Source: Acidobacteriota bacterium (GTDB taxonomy: Bacteria; Acidobacteriota; Blastocatellia; Pyrinomonadales; Pyrinomonadaceae). Taken from it: a stretch of 64,000 nt of DNA. Positions 42,989-51,910 of the stretch are shown one piece after another. The stretch's first letter is position 1, and each line of letters begins with the position of its first letter. A model generated the notes under the pieces. The model was given only the letters and a program-made list of their open reading frames with translations, made no database searches and had not been told where the DNA came from. The stretch covers positions 154,687 to 218,686 of the forward strand of contig JAFDVK010000053.1 of NCBI GenBank assembly GCA_018269005.1, given 5' to 3'. The translations under genes were made by a program, and so were the position numbers.

Positions 42989-43390
42989 ATGGATCCTTAT
43001 CACAAGATGCTGCAAAAGCTATATGAAGTCACCAAAGGCCGTGAAGGTGTTGATGTCGACTTTGTTGATCTGACAAAGAAAGCTGGCTACTTCCCGAGTA
43101 TTGACAGCATCGTTACTCAGATGAAGAAGGAAGGGTGGGTAACTGAGTCCCGGACCAATATTCTTCGAATTACGCATTGGGGGGTCGCCGAGGCTAAGAA
43201 GGTCGCTGCAAATGGGCCGAGTTCGGCAAAGCAGGTTGAAAAGGAGGCCCGACGGCTTTTGGCGGAGACCCGCGAATTCGCCGTAATCGTCGAAGAATTC
43301 ATTGCCGACCCGAACGAGGACAAACTGGAAGCCGTTTCTACCAAATTTTCTGCTGTTGCAAAGGCTGTGGAGACCGTTAAAAAAGCATAG
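42989..43390 (+). CDS. Hypothetical protein with winged-helix-like N terminus
   Basis: 133 residues. The N-terminal half (MLQKLYEVTKGREGVDVDFV, then DSIVTQMKKEGWV and ILRITHWGVAEAK) has the spacing of a winged-helix DNA-binding domain. The C-terminal half is a helical region (KEARRLLAETREFAVIVEEF). There is no signal or membrane segment. It starts 12 bp after the kinase gene, so it may be a regulator of that pair, but the assignment is inference. Confidence 0.5.
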   Translation: MDPYHKMLQKLYEVTKGREGVDVDFVDLTKKAGYFPSIDSIVTQMKKEGWVTESRTNILRITHWGVAEAKKVAANGPSSAKQVEKEARRLLAETREFAVIVEEFIADPNEDKLEAVSTKFSAVAKAVETVKKA

Positions 43391-43474
43391 GCCTTCGCCG
43401 ATCTGGTTTGTTGTTCCAATGGGCTTGAAAGGTCCCACTGAAAGGACGCGATTTCGCCGCGGAACACAAAGGGC

Positions 43475-43502
43475 TTGCAAATCAATGTTCAATTAGTGTA
43501 AT
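43475..43502 (+). promoter_or_regulatory. Putative promoter of the rimP-nusA-infB operon
   Basis: TTGCAA (43475-43480) is followed after 16 bases by TGTAAT (43497-43502). Start of transcription near 43510 would place the terminator-like hairpin in the leader. Confidence 0.5.
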
Positions 43503-43540
43503 CTTACAGTTTGCCGCGATGCGTAAATTGTGAGCGTATC

Positions 43541-43574
43541 AAGTGGGTCGATAGAGCCCACTTTTTGTTTTTTT
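43541..43574 (+). terminator. Intrinsic terminator/attenuator ahead of rimP
   Basis: AAGTGGG (43541-43547) pairs with CCCACTT (43557-43563) around a 9-base loop, followed by TTTGTTTTTTTG. It lies downstream of the putative promoter and just before the rimP start, so it would act as an attenuator on the operon if transcription starts upstream of it. It could instead end transcription from the upstream gene. Confidence 0.75.
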
Positions 43575-43605
43575 GCAAAGATTTTTAGGGTTGATCGAAA
43601 ACCAC

Positions 43606-44100
43606 GTGGAATCACTTGTTGAGGAAATTTCAGCTATCGCAGATGGAGTTGCGAGAGATAGGAAAGTCGAACTTGTTCACGTCGAGATCCTTGGTTCAAA
43701 GCGCGATTCTGTGGTCAGGATCTTTATCGATAAGCCTAACGGCGTAACCCTTGATGATTGCACAAGTTTTTCTCACTCGGTCGAGGCGGTCCTCGATGCC
43801 CGCGACATCGTTCCGGGTACATATACGTTGGAGATATCATCGCCCGGGATCGAGAGGCAGCTTTATAGTGTTGCCGACTTTGATCGCTTTCGCGGTGAAC
43901 TTGCGAAGTTATCGTTAACGTGCGAGTTGGATGGGCAAAAGAACTTTGTCGGGCATATTCGCAGCGTTGACGGGACGGTGATCGAATTTGACGATAGAGC
44001 GAAGGGCCTAGTGAAGATCGATCACTCTCAGATCAAGAAGGCGAACTTGAAGATCGATCTCGGCAAGGAATTGAAAGGCGGAAAGGCCAGGAAAAAATAA
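43606..44100 (+). CDS. rimP: Ribosome maturation factor RimP
   Basis: 164 residues if started at the GTG at 43606, which gives the E. coli-like distance to the first beta strand. TTG codons at 43591 and 43573 are alternatives; the latter lies in the terminator T tract and is unlikely. Motifs are VVRIFIDKPNGVTLDDC, LDARDIVPGTYTLEISSPGI and ERQLYSVADFDRF. It is needed for 30S maturation. It opens the rimP-nusA-infB-rbfA run, a very conserved order. Confidence 0.92.
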   Translation: MESLVEEISAIADGVARDRKVELVHVEILGSKRDSVVRIFIDKPNGVTLDDCTSFSHSVEAVLDARDIVPGTYTLEISSPGIERQLYSVADFDRFRGELAKLSLTCELDGQKNFVGHIRSVDGTVIEFDDRAKGLVKIDHSQIKKANLKIDLGKELKGGKARKK

Positions 44101-44147
44101 GTATCAATCGTGGGGAGCGCTTATACCAAAATTGGCGTGAACTTTGT

Positions 44148-45596
44148 ATGACATCATCAATCGGACAGAGCATAGAAGTACTTTGCAATGAACAGGGCAT
44201 TGACCGCGATCTTGTGATCGAGGCGATGAAGGAGGCTGTGAAAGCCGCTGCTAGAAAGCAGTTCAAGGCCCACGACAAGGTCGGCGACAGCATTCAGGTA
44301 GAATGGAACGCCGAAGAAAGCCAGATCGAGATCGCTGTTCAGAAGACGGTCGTGGAGGAGGTCGAGAACCCTTCTGCGGAACTCTCCCTCGCCGAGGCGC
44401 AGGAAATGGCCGGCGATGAGATCGAGGTGGGCGATGCGCTCCTTATTCCGCTTCCGCAGGAAGAGATGGGACGGATCGCGGCACAAACGGCAAAACAGAT
44501 CCTTGTGCAAAAAGTTCGAGAGGCGATCCGCGAGAAGGTCTATGACGAATACGTCGATCGGATCGGCACGCTTATCAACGGCGTCGTTAAGCGGTTCGAA
44601 CGCGGCGATCTGATCATGGATCTAGGCAATAATCTCGAGGCCGTAATTGAACGTAAAGAACTTTCCCGCGGCGAAAGCTGGAACCAGGGTGAGCGTATCC
44701 GAGCGGTTATCATTGAAATCTCAAAAGAGCCTCGCGGCCAGCAGATTCGCGCGTCACGCGCTTCTGCCGAATTGCTCAAGAAGCTTTTCGAGATGGAGGT
44801 TCCTGAGATCTACGACGAGACCGTCGTTATCAAATCGGCAGTCCGTGAACCGGGCGATCGTGCGAAGATCGCGGTCACGTCGAACGAAAAGGATGTTGAT
44901 CCGGTAGGAGCCTGTGTCGGTATGAAAGGCTCGCGTGTTCAGAATATCATCAAGGAACTTCGCGGCGAGAAGATCGACATAATTGAGTGGTCGGATGAAC
45001 CATCTGTTTTTGCGGCGAATGCCCTCTCCCCAGCGAAAGTTTCGCAGGTGCGCATCACTGACATCAACGAACGAAAAATGGATGTCATCGTTGGTGAGGA
45101 CCAGCTCAGCCTTGCGATCGGCAAAAAAGGGCAGAATGTGCGTCTGGCAGCTCGCCTTGTGGGCTGGGATATCAAGATCGTCAGTGAAGATGTGCTCAAG
45201 AAGGCCGTTGCCCTTGAAATGGGACGAATGATGGCTTCGGGTGAGGCTGTTCCCGTTGCTGCACTCGAAGGCGTGAGCTCGACCCAAGCTGAGACGCTTG
45301 CTGAAAAAGACATCACGGACGTTGAAACGCTTGCGACCACCTCGGTCGATGATCTAGTGGATTTTCTCGACGTGAGTTTGGATGAGGCCGAGGCGATTCT
45401 CGCCTCTGCTCAGCAGATCGTCGAGGCACGGAACAGAGAGGTTGAAGGCGGCGAAGAAGAAGAAGGCACGGAAGATTCTGTGACCGAACCGGAAAGTGCT
45501 GAGACGGCGGCCCATGAGGCGGAGTCGGTCCCTTCTGATCCGGCTGAGCAACCGAACGCTCAGGAAGACAGCACGGAAAATGAAAGTGAAGCATAG
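44148..45596 (+). CDS. nusA: Transcription termination/antitermination factor NusA
   Basis: 482 residues. N-terminal domain (about 1-125), S1 domain (IGTLINGVVKRFERGDLIMD), KH1 (VDPVGACVGMKGSRVQNIIK) and KH2 (LSLAIGKKGQNVRLAARLVG) follow in order. A helix-hairpin-helix-like region (about 385-425) and an acidic tail rich in Glu and Ser lie after them. It binds RNA polymerase and modulates pausing and termination. It may act on the hairpin upstream of rimP by analogy with other bacteria. Confidence 0.96.
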   Translation: MTSSIGQSIEVLCNEQGIDRDLVIEAMKEAVKAAARKQFKAHDKVGDSIQVEWNAEESQIEIAVQKTVVEEVENPSAELSLAEAQEMAGDEIEVGDALLIPLPQEEMGRIAAQTAKQILVQKVREAIREKVYDEYVDRIGTLINGVVKRFERGDLIMDLGNNLEAVIERKELSRGESWNQGERIRAVIIEISKEPRGQQIRASRASAELLKKLFEMEVPEIYDETVVIKSAVREPGDRAKIAVTSNEKDVDPVGACVGMKGSRVQNIIKELRGEKIDIIEWSDEPSVFAANALSPAKVSQVRITDINERKMDVIVGEDQLSLAIGKKGQNVRLAARLVGWDIKIVSEDVLKKAVALEMGRMMASGEAVPVAALEGVSSTQAETLAEKDITDVETLATTSVDDLVDFLDVSLDEAEAILASAQQIVEARNREVEGGEEEEGTEDSVTEPESAETAAHEAESVPSDPAEQPNAQEDSTENESEA

Positions 45597-45668
45597 GGCT
45601 CATCTTTGAAGGCCTTTTTGCGAGTTGGCGGAACCCGTAGGACATGGGTCGAGTTTTGTAGGTAATTT

Positions 45669-48374
45669 ATGGCGGTTCGAAAATCCGTTCGAATTTACGA
45701 TCTTGCGCGTGAGGTGAAACAAGACACGAAGCGCGTTATGGAAGACTTGCGCCGACTCGGCGCTGATGTGAGTGTCGCATCGAACTCGGTCAGCGCGGAG
45801 TTTGCCGAAAAGGTCAAGGCGAAGTATTTTCCGAAGGCCGAGCCAACTCCGAAGCGTCAGATCAAGGTGATCAAGGCGACGAAGGCCAAGAAGACCGACG
45901 GCTCCACCGACGAGGCTATTCACGAGAGTGACGCCCCTGCGGCGCCTGAGGTCGAGGTCGAGCATATCGAGGAGATCCCTGCGGCCGAAGAGGCAAAGCC
46001 GGCCTCCAAAAAGACATCAGCAGTAAAGGTCAAGACCCTTGCGGCAAAGGCAAAGGCAAAGACGGTCGAGGAAAAAGTCGAGCCTACAGAAGAGAAGCGA
46101 ACTGAGAAGAAACGTGTTGTCAAAGCGTCACAGCTAAAAGCTGAGGCGAAAGAGCCGGTCGTTGAGACAGCCGTTGCTCCAGAGATCGAAGAACCTGCGG
46201 ATGCTCCAGCAGGAGAGGTCGAGGCCAAACCCGCCGAAAAGCCTGCCAGAACGTCGGGTACAACGGTGAAACGCCTAACATTGACGCCCGGTGCGATCCA
46301 GAAGGGCATTAAGCCGGGTGAGCGTGTTGTCTCCGAAGGGCCGACGCGCACCGGCAGATTGTCGGGCGATAAACAGTTTCGCGGAACGAGTGGTGAGACG
46401 GCAGATCCGAAGCTTGTATACACACCGCCCGCAGACAACCGCCGCCGGCCGGGCCGTTCGGGCGGACGAAAAACGAACGACCGCAACGCCCGGAATGCAG
46501 AACGTGATATCGATGCACCGCAGAAGCGCTCGATCGAAGAGCGTATTCTCGATCAGGTAGGTGGTTCTGCCGGCGACCTTCGGTCAATTCGCCTCGTCGA
46601 AGGAGCTACTGTACGCGAATTCGCTGAAGCTCTTGGCATCACGCCGAGGGATATTGTCCAATTGCTTATCAAACGCGGTGTCTTTGCGACACTTAATCAG
46701 CCGATCGGCGAAAAGATGGCCATTGAGATGGCGTTCGAATACGGGTTTGACCTGAGTTTCGTTCCTTTCGAGGAAATGGTGATCGAAGAGGAGTTCGAGG
46801 AACTTATCGCAGCTGACGCAGACGATACAGAGCTTGCGCGAGCGCCGGTCATCACCGTAATGGGACACGTCGATCATGGTAAGACCTCGCTGCTTGACGC
46901 GATCCGCTCCGGCAATGTTGCGGCAGGCGAAGCCGGCGGAATTACGCAGCATATCGGTGCGTACAGCGTTTTTGTTCCGAATCCGGATAAACCGGGCGAA
47001 GACCGCCGCGTTGTCTTTTTAGACACGCCGGGCCACGAAGCCTTTACGATGATGCGTGCACGCGGTGCGAAGGCGACGGACATTGTCATCCTCGTCGTTG
47101 CAGCGGACGACGGCGTGATGCCGCAGACTGTCGAGGCCGTCGAGCACTCGAAAGCGGCCGGCGTCCCGATCATCGTAGCTATCAATAAGATCGACAAGCC
47201 TGATGCCAATCCTGATAAGGTCAAACAAGGCCTTGCCGGCCTTGGCTTGCAGCCGTCCGATTGGGGCGGCGACATTGAGATGATCCCGGTTTCTGCGAAG
47301 AAGCACGAGAATCTGAATACACTGCTTGAGACAGTGCTGCTGCAGGCGGACATCCTTGATCTGAAGGCAAGTCCAACGCGACGCGCAAGCGGTGTTGTCC
47401 TTGAAGCGAAGCTCGATAAAGGCCGCGGTGCGGTAGCGACCGCCCTTGTTCAGCAAGGAACTCTGCGTGTCGGCGATCCATTTATTGTTGGACAATTTTC
47501 GGGCAAGGTCCGAGCAATGTTCTCCGACCGCGGTGAGACCGTTACGGAAGCTGCGCCGGCAACACCGGTCGAGGTTCTTGGGCTTCAAGGTGTGCCGCAG
47601 GCCGGAGACACATTCCAGGTCGTTGCAGATATCGATCGTGCTCAAACGATCGCCGGCCAGCGTCAGATGCACGCCCGACAGGCCGCGATGGTCAAGTCGT
47701 CGAGTCGCGGCATCGAATCGCTCGGCCAGGCCGAGATCAAGGAACTCCTTGTTATCTTGAAGGCCGACGTTCAAGGCTCGGTCGAAGTTCTGCGTGCAAC
47801 GCTTGAGAAGCTTTCCACTGAGAAGGTGAAGGTCCGGGTGATCCGTGCCGGCGTTGGTGCCATCGCGGAATCCGATGTTCTTCTCGCATCTGCTACGCAG
47901 GCAGACAGTGCGTCGACAGCCGTCGTCATCATCGGCTTCAATGTTCGGCCCGAATCGCGTGCGTCGGATGTTGCAAAGCACGAGGACGTTGATATCCGCC
48001 TGCACTCGATCATCTACAAGGTCGAAGAAGAGATCAAGGCCGCGATGATCGGTATGCTCGATGCTATCGAGAAAGAGGTCATCCTTGGCAAGGCTGTCGT
48101 TCAGGAAACGTTCAAGGTCTCGCGTCTTGGCACTATTGCAGGCTGCCGCGTGATCGACGGAGTGATCCGACGTCAGGCCAAAGCTAGGTTGATCCGCGAC
48201 GGCGTCGTGATCTGGGACGGCGATATCGCATCGCTCAAGAGGTTCAAGGAAGATACAAACGAGGTCAAGAATGGCTTCGAATGCGGTATCAGCCTTGTAA
48301 ACTTCAACGATATCAAGGTCGAGGATCAGATCGAGGCCTACACGATCGAGAAGATCGCGGCCACGGAGTTGTAG
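45669..48374 (+). CDS. infB: Translation initiation factor IF-2
   Basis: 901 residues. The short N-terminal IF2_N region (RIYDLAREVKQDTKRVMEDL) is followed by a long Lys/Glu/Ala/Pro-rich spacer (about 65-270). The GTPase has GHVDHGKTSLLDAI (G1), FLDTPGHEAFT (G3) and NKIDKPDANP (G4). Domains II-IV follow, ending IEAYTIEKI. It brings initiator tRNA to the ribosome. It lies 72 bp after nusA and 7 bp ahead of rbfA. Confidence 0.97.
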   Translation: MAVRKSVRIYDLAREVKQDTKRVMEDLRRLGADVSVASNSVSAEFAEKVKAKYFPKAEPTPKRQIKVIKATKAKKTDGSTDEAIHESDAPAAPEVEVEHIEEIPAAEEAKPASKKTSAVKVKTLAAKAKAKTVEEKVEPTEEKRTEKKRVVKASQLKAEAKEPVVETAVAPEIEEPADAPAGEVEAKPAEKPARTSGTTVKRLTLTPGAIQKGIKPGERVVSEGPTRTGRLSGDKQFRGTSGETADPKLVYTPPADNRRRPGRSGGRKTNDRNARNAERDIDAPQKRSIEERILDQVGGSAGDLRSIRLVEGATVREFAEALGITPRDIVQLLIKRGVFATLNQPIGEKMAIEMAFEYGFDLSFVPFEEMVIEEEFEELIAADADDTELARAPVITVMGHVDHGKTSLLDAIRSGNVAAGEAGGITQHIGAYSVFVPNPDKPGEDRRVVFLDTPGHEAFTMMRARGAKATDIVILVVAADDGVMPQTVEAVEHSKAAGVPIIVAINKIDKPDANPDKVKQGLAGLGLQPSDWGGDIEMIPVSAKKHENLNTLLETVLLQADILDLKASPTRRASGVVLEAKLDKGRGAVATALVQQGTLRVGDPFIVGQFSGKVRAMFSDRGETVTEAAPATPVEVLGLQGVPQAGDTFQVVADIDRAQTIAGQRQMHARQAAMVKSSSRGIESLGQAEIKELLVILKADVQGSVEVLRATLEKLSTEKVKVRVIRAGVGAIAESDVLLASATQADSASTAVVIIGFNVRPESRASDVAKHEDVDIRLHSIIYKVEEEIKAAMIGMLDAIEKEVILGKAVVQETFKVSRLGTIAGCRVIDGVIRRQAKARLIRDGVVIWDGDIASLKRFKEDTNEVKNGFECGISLVNFNDIKVEDQIEAYTIEKIAATEL

Positions 48375-48381
48375 GTGAAAG

Positions 48382-48741
48382 ATGCGGCGACCGGAGAGAT
48401 TTGGTGAGACGCTGAGAGAGGAGATCGCCGAGATCGTCGGATTTGAACTCGACGATCCGCGGCTTGAAAGCGTAACGGTGACCGAGGTCGAAGTCGCTCC
48501 GGATAAACGCGATGCTCGTGTTTATGTCGTGATCGGTGGCGATGAGAACGAGATCAATGCTGGCCTTGCGGCCCTTAAACATGCATCGACCTTCGTTCAT
48601 CAGCGGCTCGCGCGAACTCTTGACGTGAAGCATGTGCCGCATTTGCATTTTGTGCGTGACGCGGCAGAAGAGAATGCCGCCCGCGTAGGTGAGATCCTTT
48701 CCGATCTCAACATTCCAGAAGAAGGAAAGACGGAAAACTGA
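48382..48741 (+). CDS. rbfA: Ribosome-binding factor A
   Basis: 119 residues. The KH-like fold has RRPERFGETLREEIAEIVGF, VTEVEVAPDKRDARVYVVIG and LARTLDVKHVPHLHFVRD. It helps finish 16S rRNA 5' processing in 30S assembly. It is in the expected place after infB. Confidence 0.95.
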   Translation: MRRPERFGETLREEIAEIVGFELDDPRLESVTVTEVEVAPDKRDARVYVVIGGDENEINAGLAALKHASTFVHQRLARTLDVKHVPHLHFVRDAAEENAARVGEILSDLNIPEEGKTEN

Positions 48742-48794
48742 AGTGCTGACGCAAGACGTTTCTCCCCGAGTGCCTTGCCCGTCTCGTTTTATTA

Positions 48795-49754
48795 GTGTTA
48801 AGTCAAGTAGTTGAACTAATTGAAAAGAAGAAGGCGTTTGCCATTACGACTCACGTTAAACCGGATGGCGACGGCCTTGGTTCGTCGCTTGGGCTTTGCT
48901 GGCTGTTGAAAAGCCTCGGCAAGACGGCCGATGTGATAGTCCGCGGCGAAGTACCGCCCGCGTATCATAAATTGCCGGGCGTCGATCTGATACGCGATGT
49001 TGAGCATCTGAACGGCAGTTACGATGCCGTTTTCCTAATCGAATGTTCCGACCTCGAACGTCCCGGGATACGCGGCCTCAATGAAGCGTTTACGGTCAAT
49101 ATCGACCATCATTCGACGGGCGATCCTTTCGGGACGATCAATTGGATCGATCCGACAGCTTCTGCGGTCGGCGAGATGATCTACAATCTTTGCAAGGCGA
49201 TCGGCGGCCGCATCACGAAAGAGATCGCGGACTGTGTCTATATGGCGCTCGTGACCGATACGGGGTCGTTCCATTATTCCAATACGACCGACCGCACCTT
49301 GAAGGTCGCATCCGAACTCATAAAGGCAGGAGCAAAACCGGCCGAGATATCCGGTGCGGTTTACAATAACTACCCGTGGTCGCGTATCGAGTTGATGAGA
49401 CGCGTTCTCGATACGGTAAAGCGGGACGAAACGGGGAAGATCGCGTATATGCGTCAAACGCTTGCGATGCGGCAGGAGTCTGATGCGATCGACGGCGACA
49501 ACAATGGATTCGTGAATATTCCCCTTGCCGCACGAGAGGTCGAGGCTGTCATCTACATGCGCGAGATCGGTGCAAACAGTTACCGCGTCAGCCTTCGTTC
49601 AAAGGGTGACCTGAACGTTGCAAAGATCGCGGAACGCTTTGGCGGCGGCGGCCATCGGAACGCTGCCGGACTCCAGATCGACGGCAACTGGGATGATAAG
49701 GAAGCCGAACTCGTAAGCATTTTGCAAACCGAGATCAAAAGCCGCATTCAATAA
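48795..49754 (+). CDS. nrnA: DHH-family phosphoesterase NrnA-like (nanoRNase/pAp phosphatase)
   Basis: 319 residues starting at GTG. DHH domain: AITTHVKPDGDGLGSSLGLC, with VNIDHHSTGDPFG and VTDTGSFHYSNTTDRTLKVA supplying the metal-binding Asp and His residues. The DHHA1 end has RFGGGGHRNAAG. It degrades short RNA fragments and dephosphorylates pAp. Its position after rbfA is frequent in bacteria. Confidence 0.9.
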   Translation: MLSQVVELIEKKKAFAITTHVKPDGDGLGSSLGLCWLLKSLGKTADVIVRGEVPPAYHKLPGVDLIRDVEHLNGSYDAVFLIECSDLERPGIRGLNEAFTVNIDHHSTGDPFGTINWIDPTASAVGEMIYNLCKAIGGRITKEIADCVYMALVTDTGSFHYSNTTDRTLKVASELIKAGAKPAEISGAVYNNYPWSRIELMRRVLDTVKRDETGKIAYMRQTLAMRQESDAIDGDNNGFVNIPLAAREVEAVIYMREIGANSYRVSLRSKGDLNVAKIAERFGGGGHRNAAGLQIDGNWDDKEAELVSILQTEIKSRIQ

Positions 49755-49790
49755 TCCTTTGCTGAAGAACAGTCGGTCGTTGTTACCAGA

Positions 49791-50753
49791 ATGCCTACTT
49801 CGAACGGTTCAGTCTCTAACACTTCATCGACTCCACCGGCTCAGCATCGATTTCGCGATCTTTTCCTAAGGACCATCCGTGCGTACACCTTTCATACACC
49901 GATCGCAAAGGGAAAGTACCGTCTCTTTCAGGCAGCTCTTCAGCTCGTAAAAGATAAGCCGACTTCAATCGGCGCTCAGGCAAAAGATGGTAGGCGGTTT
50001 ATTTCGGACCTAACTACGGGAATGGAAGAGATGGTCTTCTTCCTCGGCGAGTATGAGCCGTTCATTTCGTCGATCGCAGAACGATTGGTCCGGAAGGGCG
50101 ACATCTGTCTCGATGTCGGTGCAAATTTTGGCTGGTATTCAACCTTAATGGCACGACATGCAGGGACGGAAGGGCAAGTCCACTCTTTTGAGCCTGTTCC
50201 AAAGACATTTGCCCAACTTGAGCGGAATATTGAACTTCTCTCCGACGCAGCAAAGGTGACGATCAACAATTTGGCTTTGGGTGATCGAGATGCTGTCCTG
50301 AAAATCAATTTCTTTGACGATCTTACGTCAGGACACGCATCGTTTGCCGCTGACGACAGCCATCCGTCGGCTACCTTCGATTGCGAAATGACAACGCTTG
50401 ACAAATATCTTTTGAATCGCAATATTGGCGACGTTGCATTCGTAAAGGTTGATATCGAAGGTGCGGAAATGATGTTCCTGCAGGGTGCCGAAAGTTTGTT
50501 TTCGCAGCATGAAGAGCCGATTTTCCTGATGGAGATGGCTCTCGCACAAACTTCGCGATTCGGATATGTGCCGGACGATCTGATCAAGTTTATTGGGGAG
50601 CGCGGCAACTATGACTTTTATAAGGTTGATGAAGTGAAAAGGAGACTCCAACTGATCGAGGGTTTTCCTTCGGATGATATCGGTGCCAACGTTTTTTGTA
50701 TTCCGGCAACTGCGGCTGACCGCACGCGACCCGTCATAGCTGAATATTTATAA
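49791..50753 (+). CDS. FkbM family methyltransferase
   Basis: 320 residues. The SAM-binding motif GDICLDVGANFGWYSTLMA is near residue 105, with HSFEPVPKTFAQLERNI and the second FkbM block VAFVKVDIEGAEMMFLQGAE. The Ser/Thr-rich N-terminal 30 residues are likely unstructured. The family puts methyl groups on sugar or polyketide hydroxyls. The substrate is unknown. The cobO ATG follows the stop with no gap. Confidence 0.9.
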   Translation: MPTSNGSVSNTSSTPPAQHRFRDLFLRTIRAYTFHTPIAKGKYRLFQAALQLVKDKPTSIGAQAKDGRRFISDLTTGMEEMVFFLGEYEPFISSIAERLVRKGDICLDVGANFGWYSTLMARHAGTEGQVHSFEPVPKTFAQLERNIELLSDAAKVTINNLALGDRDAVLKINFFDDLTSGHASFAADDSHPSATFDCEMTTLDKYLLNRNIGDVAFVKVDIEGAEMMFLQGAESLFSQHEEPIFLMEMALAQTSRFGYVPDDLIKFIGERGNYDFYKVDEVKRRLQLIEGFPSDDIGANVFCIPATAADRTRPVIAEYL

Positions 50754-51344
50754 ATGGCTGAGATTAAAGAAAAAAGATACAAGTGGCGGCGTGAGGATTA
50801 TCGTGAGAAGACGAAAGGCCTTTTGATGCTCAACACCGGCGACGGTAAAGGAAAGACGACTGCGGCGATCGGGACGATGGTTCGTGCTGCCGGACGCGGC
50901 CTGAAATGCTGTATGATCCAGTTCATGAAGTCGAAGCACGACCGATACGGCGAGCACGAGTCGTTCGACAAACTCGGCATCGAGGTTCATACGATGGGCG
51001 ACGGCTTTACCTGGGATACGAAGGACAAGTCGCAGGATATAAAGACGAGCGAAGAGACCTGGGCCGTTTGCTCTGAGAAGATGAAGAGCGGAGACTACGA
51101 CCTTCTCGTTTTTGACGAGCTGCTCTATGTTTTAAGCTATGAATTCCTCGACATTGACAAGATCCTCGCGGAGATCAGTGAGGTTCGCGCCGCACAACCG
51201 CATCTGCATCTGATATTGACCGGCAGAAATGTTGATAACAAACTTGAGAAGATCATCGACGCCGCAGAACTTGTTACCGAGATGCGTGAGATCAAACATC
51301 CGTTCCACGTCGGCATCTACGCACAGCAAGGTATCGAATTTTAA
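50754..51344 (+). CDS. cobO: Corrinoid (cob(I)yrinate a,c-diamide) adenosyltransferase
   Basis: 196 residues of the CobA/BtuR type. The P-loop NTGDGKGKTTAAIG is near residue 27; other blocks are CCMIQFMKSKHDRYGEHESF, LLVFDELLYVLSYEFLD and LILTGRNVDNKLEKIIDAAE. It transfers the adenosyl group of ATP to Co(I) corrinoids. No cobalamin riboswitch was seen, since the gene abuts the FkbM gene. It overlaps pgpA by one base. Confidence 0.95.
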   Translation: MAEIKEKRYKWRREDYREKTKGLLMLNTGDGKGKTTAAIGTMVRAAGRGLKCCMIQFMKSKHDRYGEHESFDKLGIEVHTMGDGFTWDTKDKSQDIKTSEETWAVCSEKMKSGDYDLLVFDELLYVLSYEFLDIDKILAEISEVRAAQPHLHLILTGRNVDNKLEKIIDAAELVTEMREIKHPFHVGIYAQQGIEF

Positions 51345-51904
51345 TGAAACGACCGGTTGAGAAAAGACAAATTGAAAGCTGGAAGGATCGTGCTTCGCTT
51401 GCCATCACGACCTTCGGCGTTGGCTATCTGCCGGGGCCGACCGGTACATACGGTTCTGCGGTCGGCGTCGCTATTTACATTGTCCTTGTACTGCTCGAAC
51501 CGAAGTTTGCGGCCCACCTGCGAACCGACGGTTTTTCTGCCGCTTCGGCGAACAGCATTCTCTTTATTCTCAACACCGTCGTGCTGATCGGTTTCTGCCT
51601 TCTTGGAATTGCCGCAAGCACGCGGGCGATCGACCTTCTTGGAGACGAAGATGCATCGGAGGCCGTTGTCGATGAAGTGATGGGGCAACTCGTAACTTTT
51701 GCGTTCGTGCCGTTCACACTCTCGTGGCCGACGCTGCTCGCGGGATTTCTTCTTTTCAGGCTGTTTGATATCTGGAAACCTTACCCGGTAAACGACCTCC
51801 AGTATCTGAAAGGCGGACTCGGCATTTGCGCGGACGATCTTGTTGCGGGCGTCTATGCTGGACTTTGCCTGGCGATATCCTCTTACATCGCCGCGATCTT
51901 CTAG
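51344..51904 (+). CDS. pgpA: Phosphatidylglycerophosphatase A
   Basis: 186 residues. Diagnostic blocks are TFGVGYLPGPTGTYGSAVGV, VVDEVMGQLVTF and FRLFDIWKPYPVNDLQYLKG, followed by GLGICADDLVAGVYAG with the conserved Asp pair. Four membrane segments. It dephosphorylates phosphatidylglycerophosphate to phosphatidylglycerol. The ATG overlaps the cobO stop. Confidence 0.93.
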   Translation: MKRPVEKRQIESWKDRASLAITTFGVGYLPGPTGTYGSAVGVAIYIVLVLLEPKFAAHLRTDGFSAASANSILFILNTVVLIGFCLLGIAASTRAIDLLGDEDASEAVVDEVMGQLVTFAFVPFTLSWPTLLAGFLLFRLFDIWKPYPVNDLQYLKGGLGICADDLVAGVYAGLCLAISSYIAAIF

Positions 51905-51910
51905 GGCGGA

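Noticed and set aside
47019..48005. 328-codon minus-strand frame inside infB
   Set aside because: Antisense shadow of a highly conserved gene, with no domain and no ribosome-binding site.
50700..50753. Cobalamin riboswitch before cobO
   Set aside because: The FkbM coding sequence runs to the base before the cobO ATG, leaving no leader.
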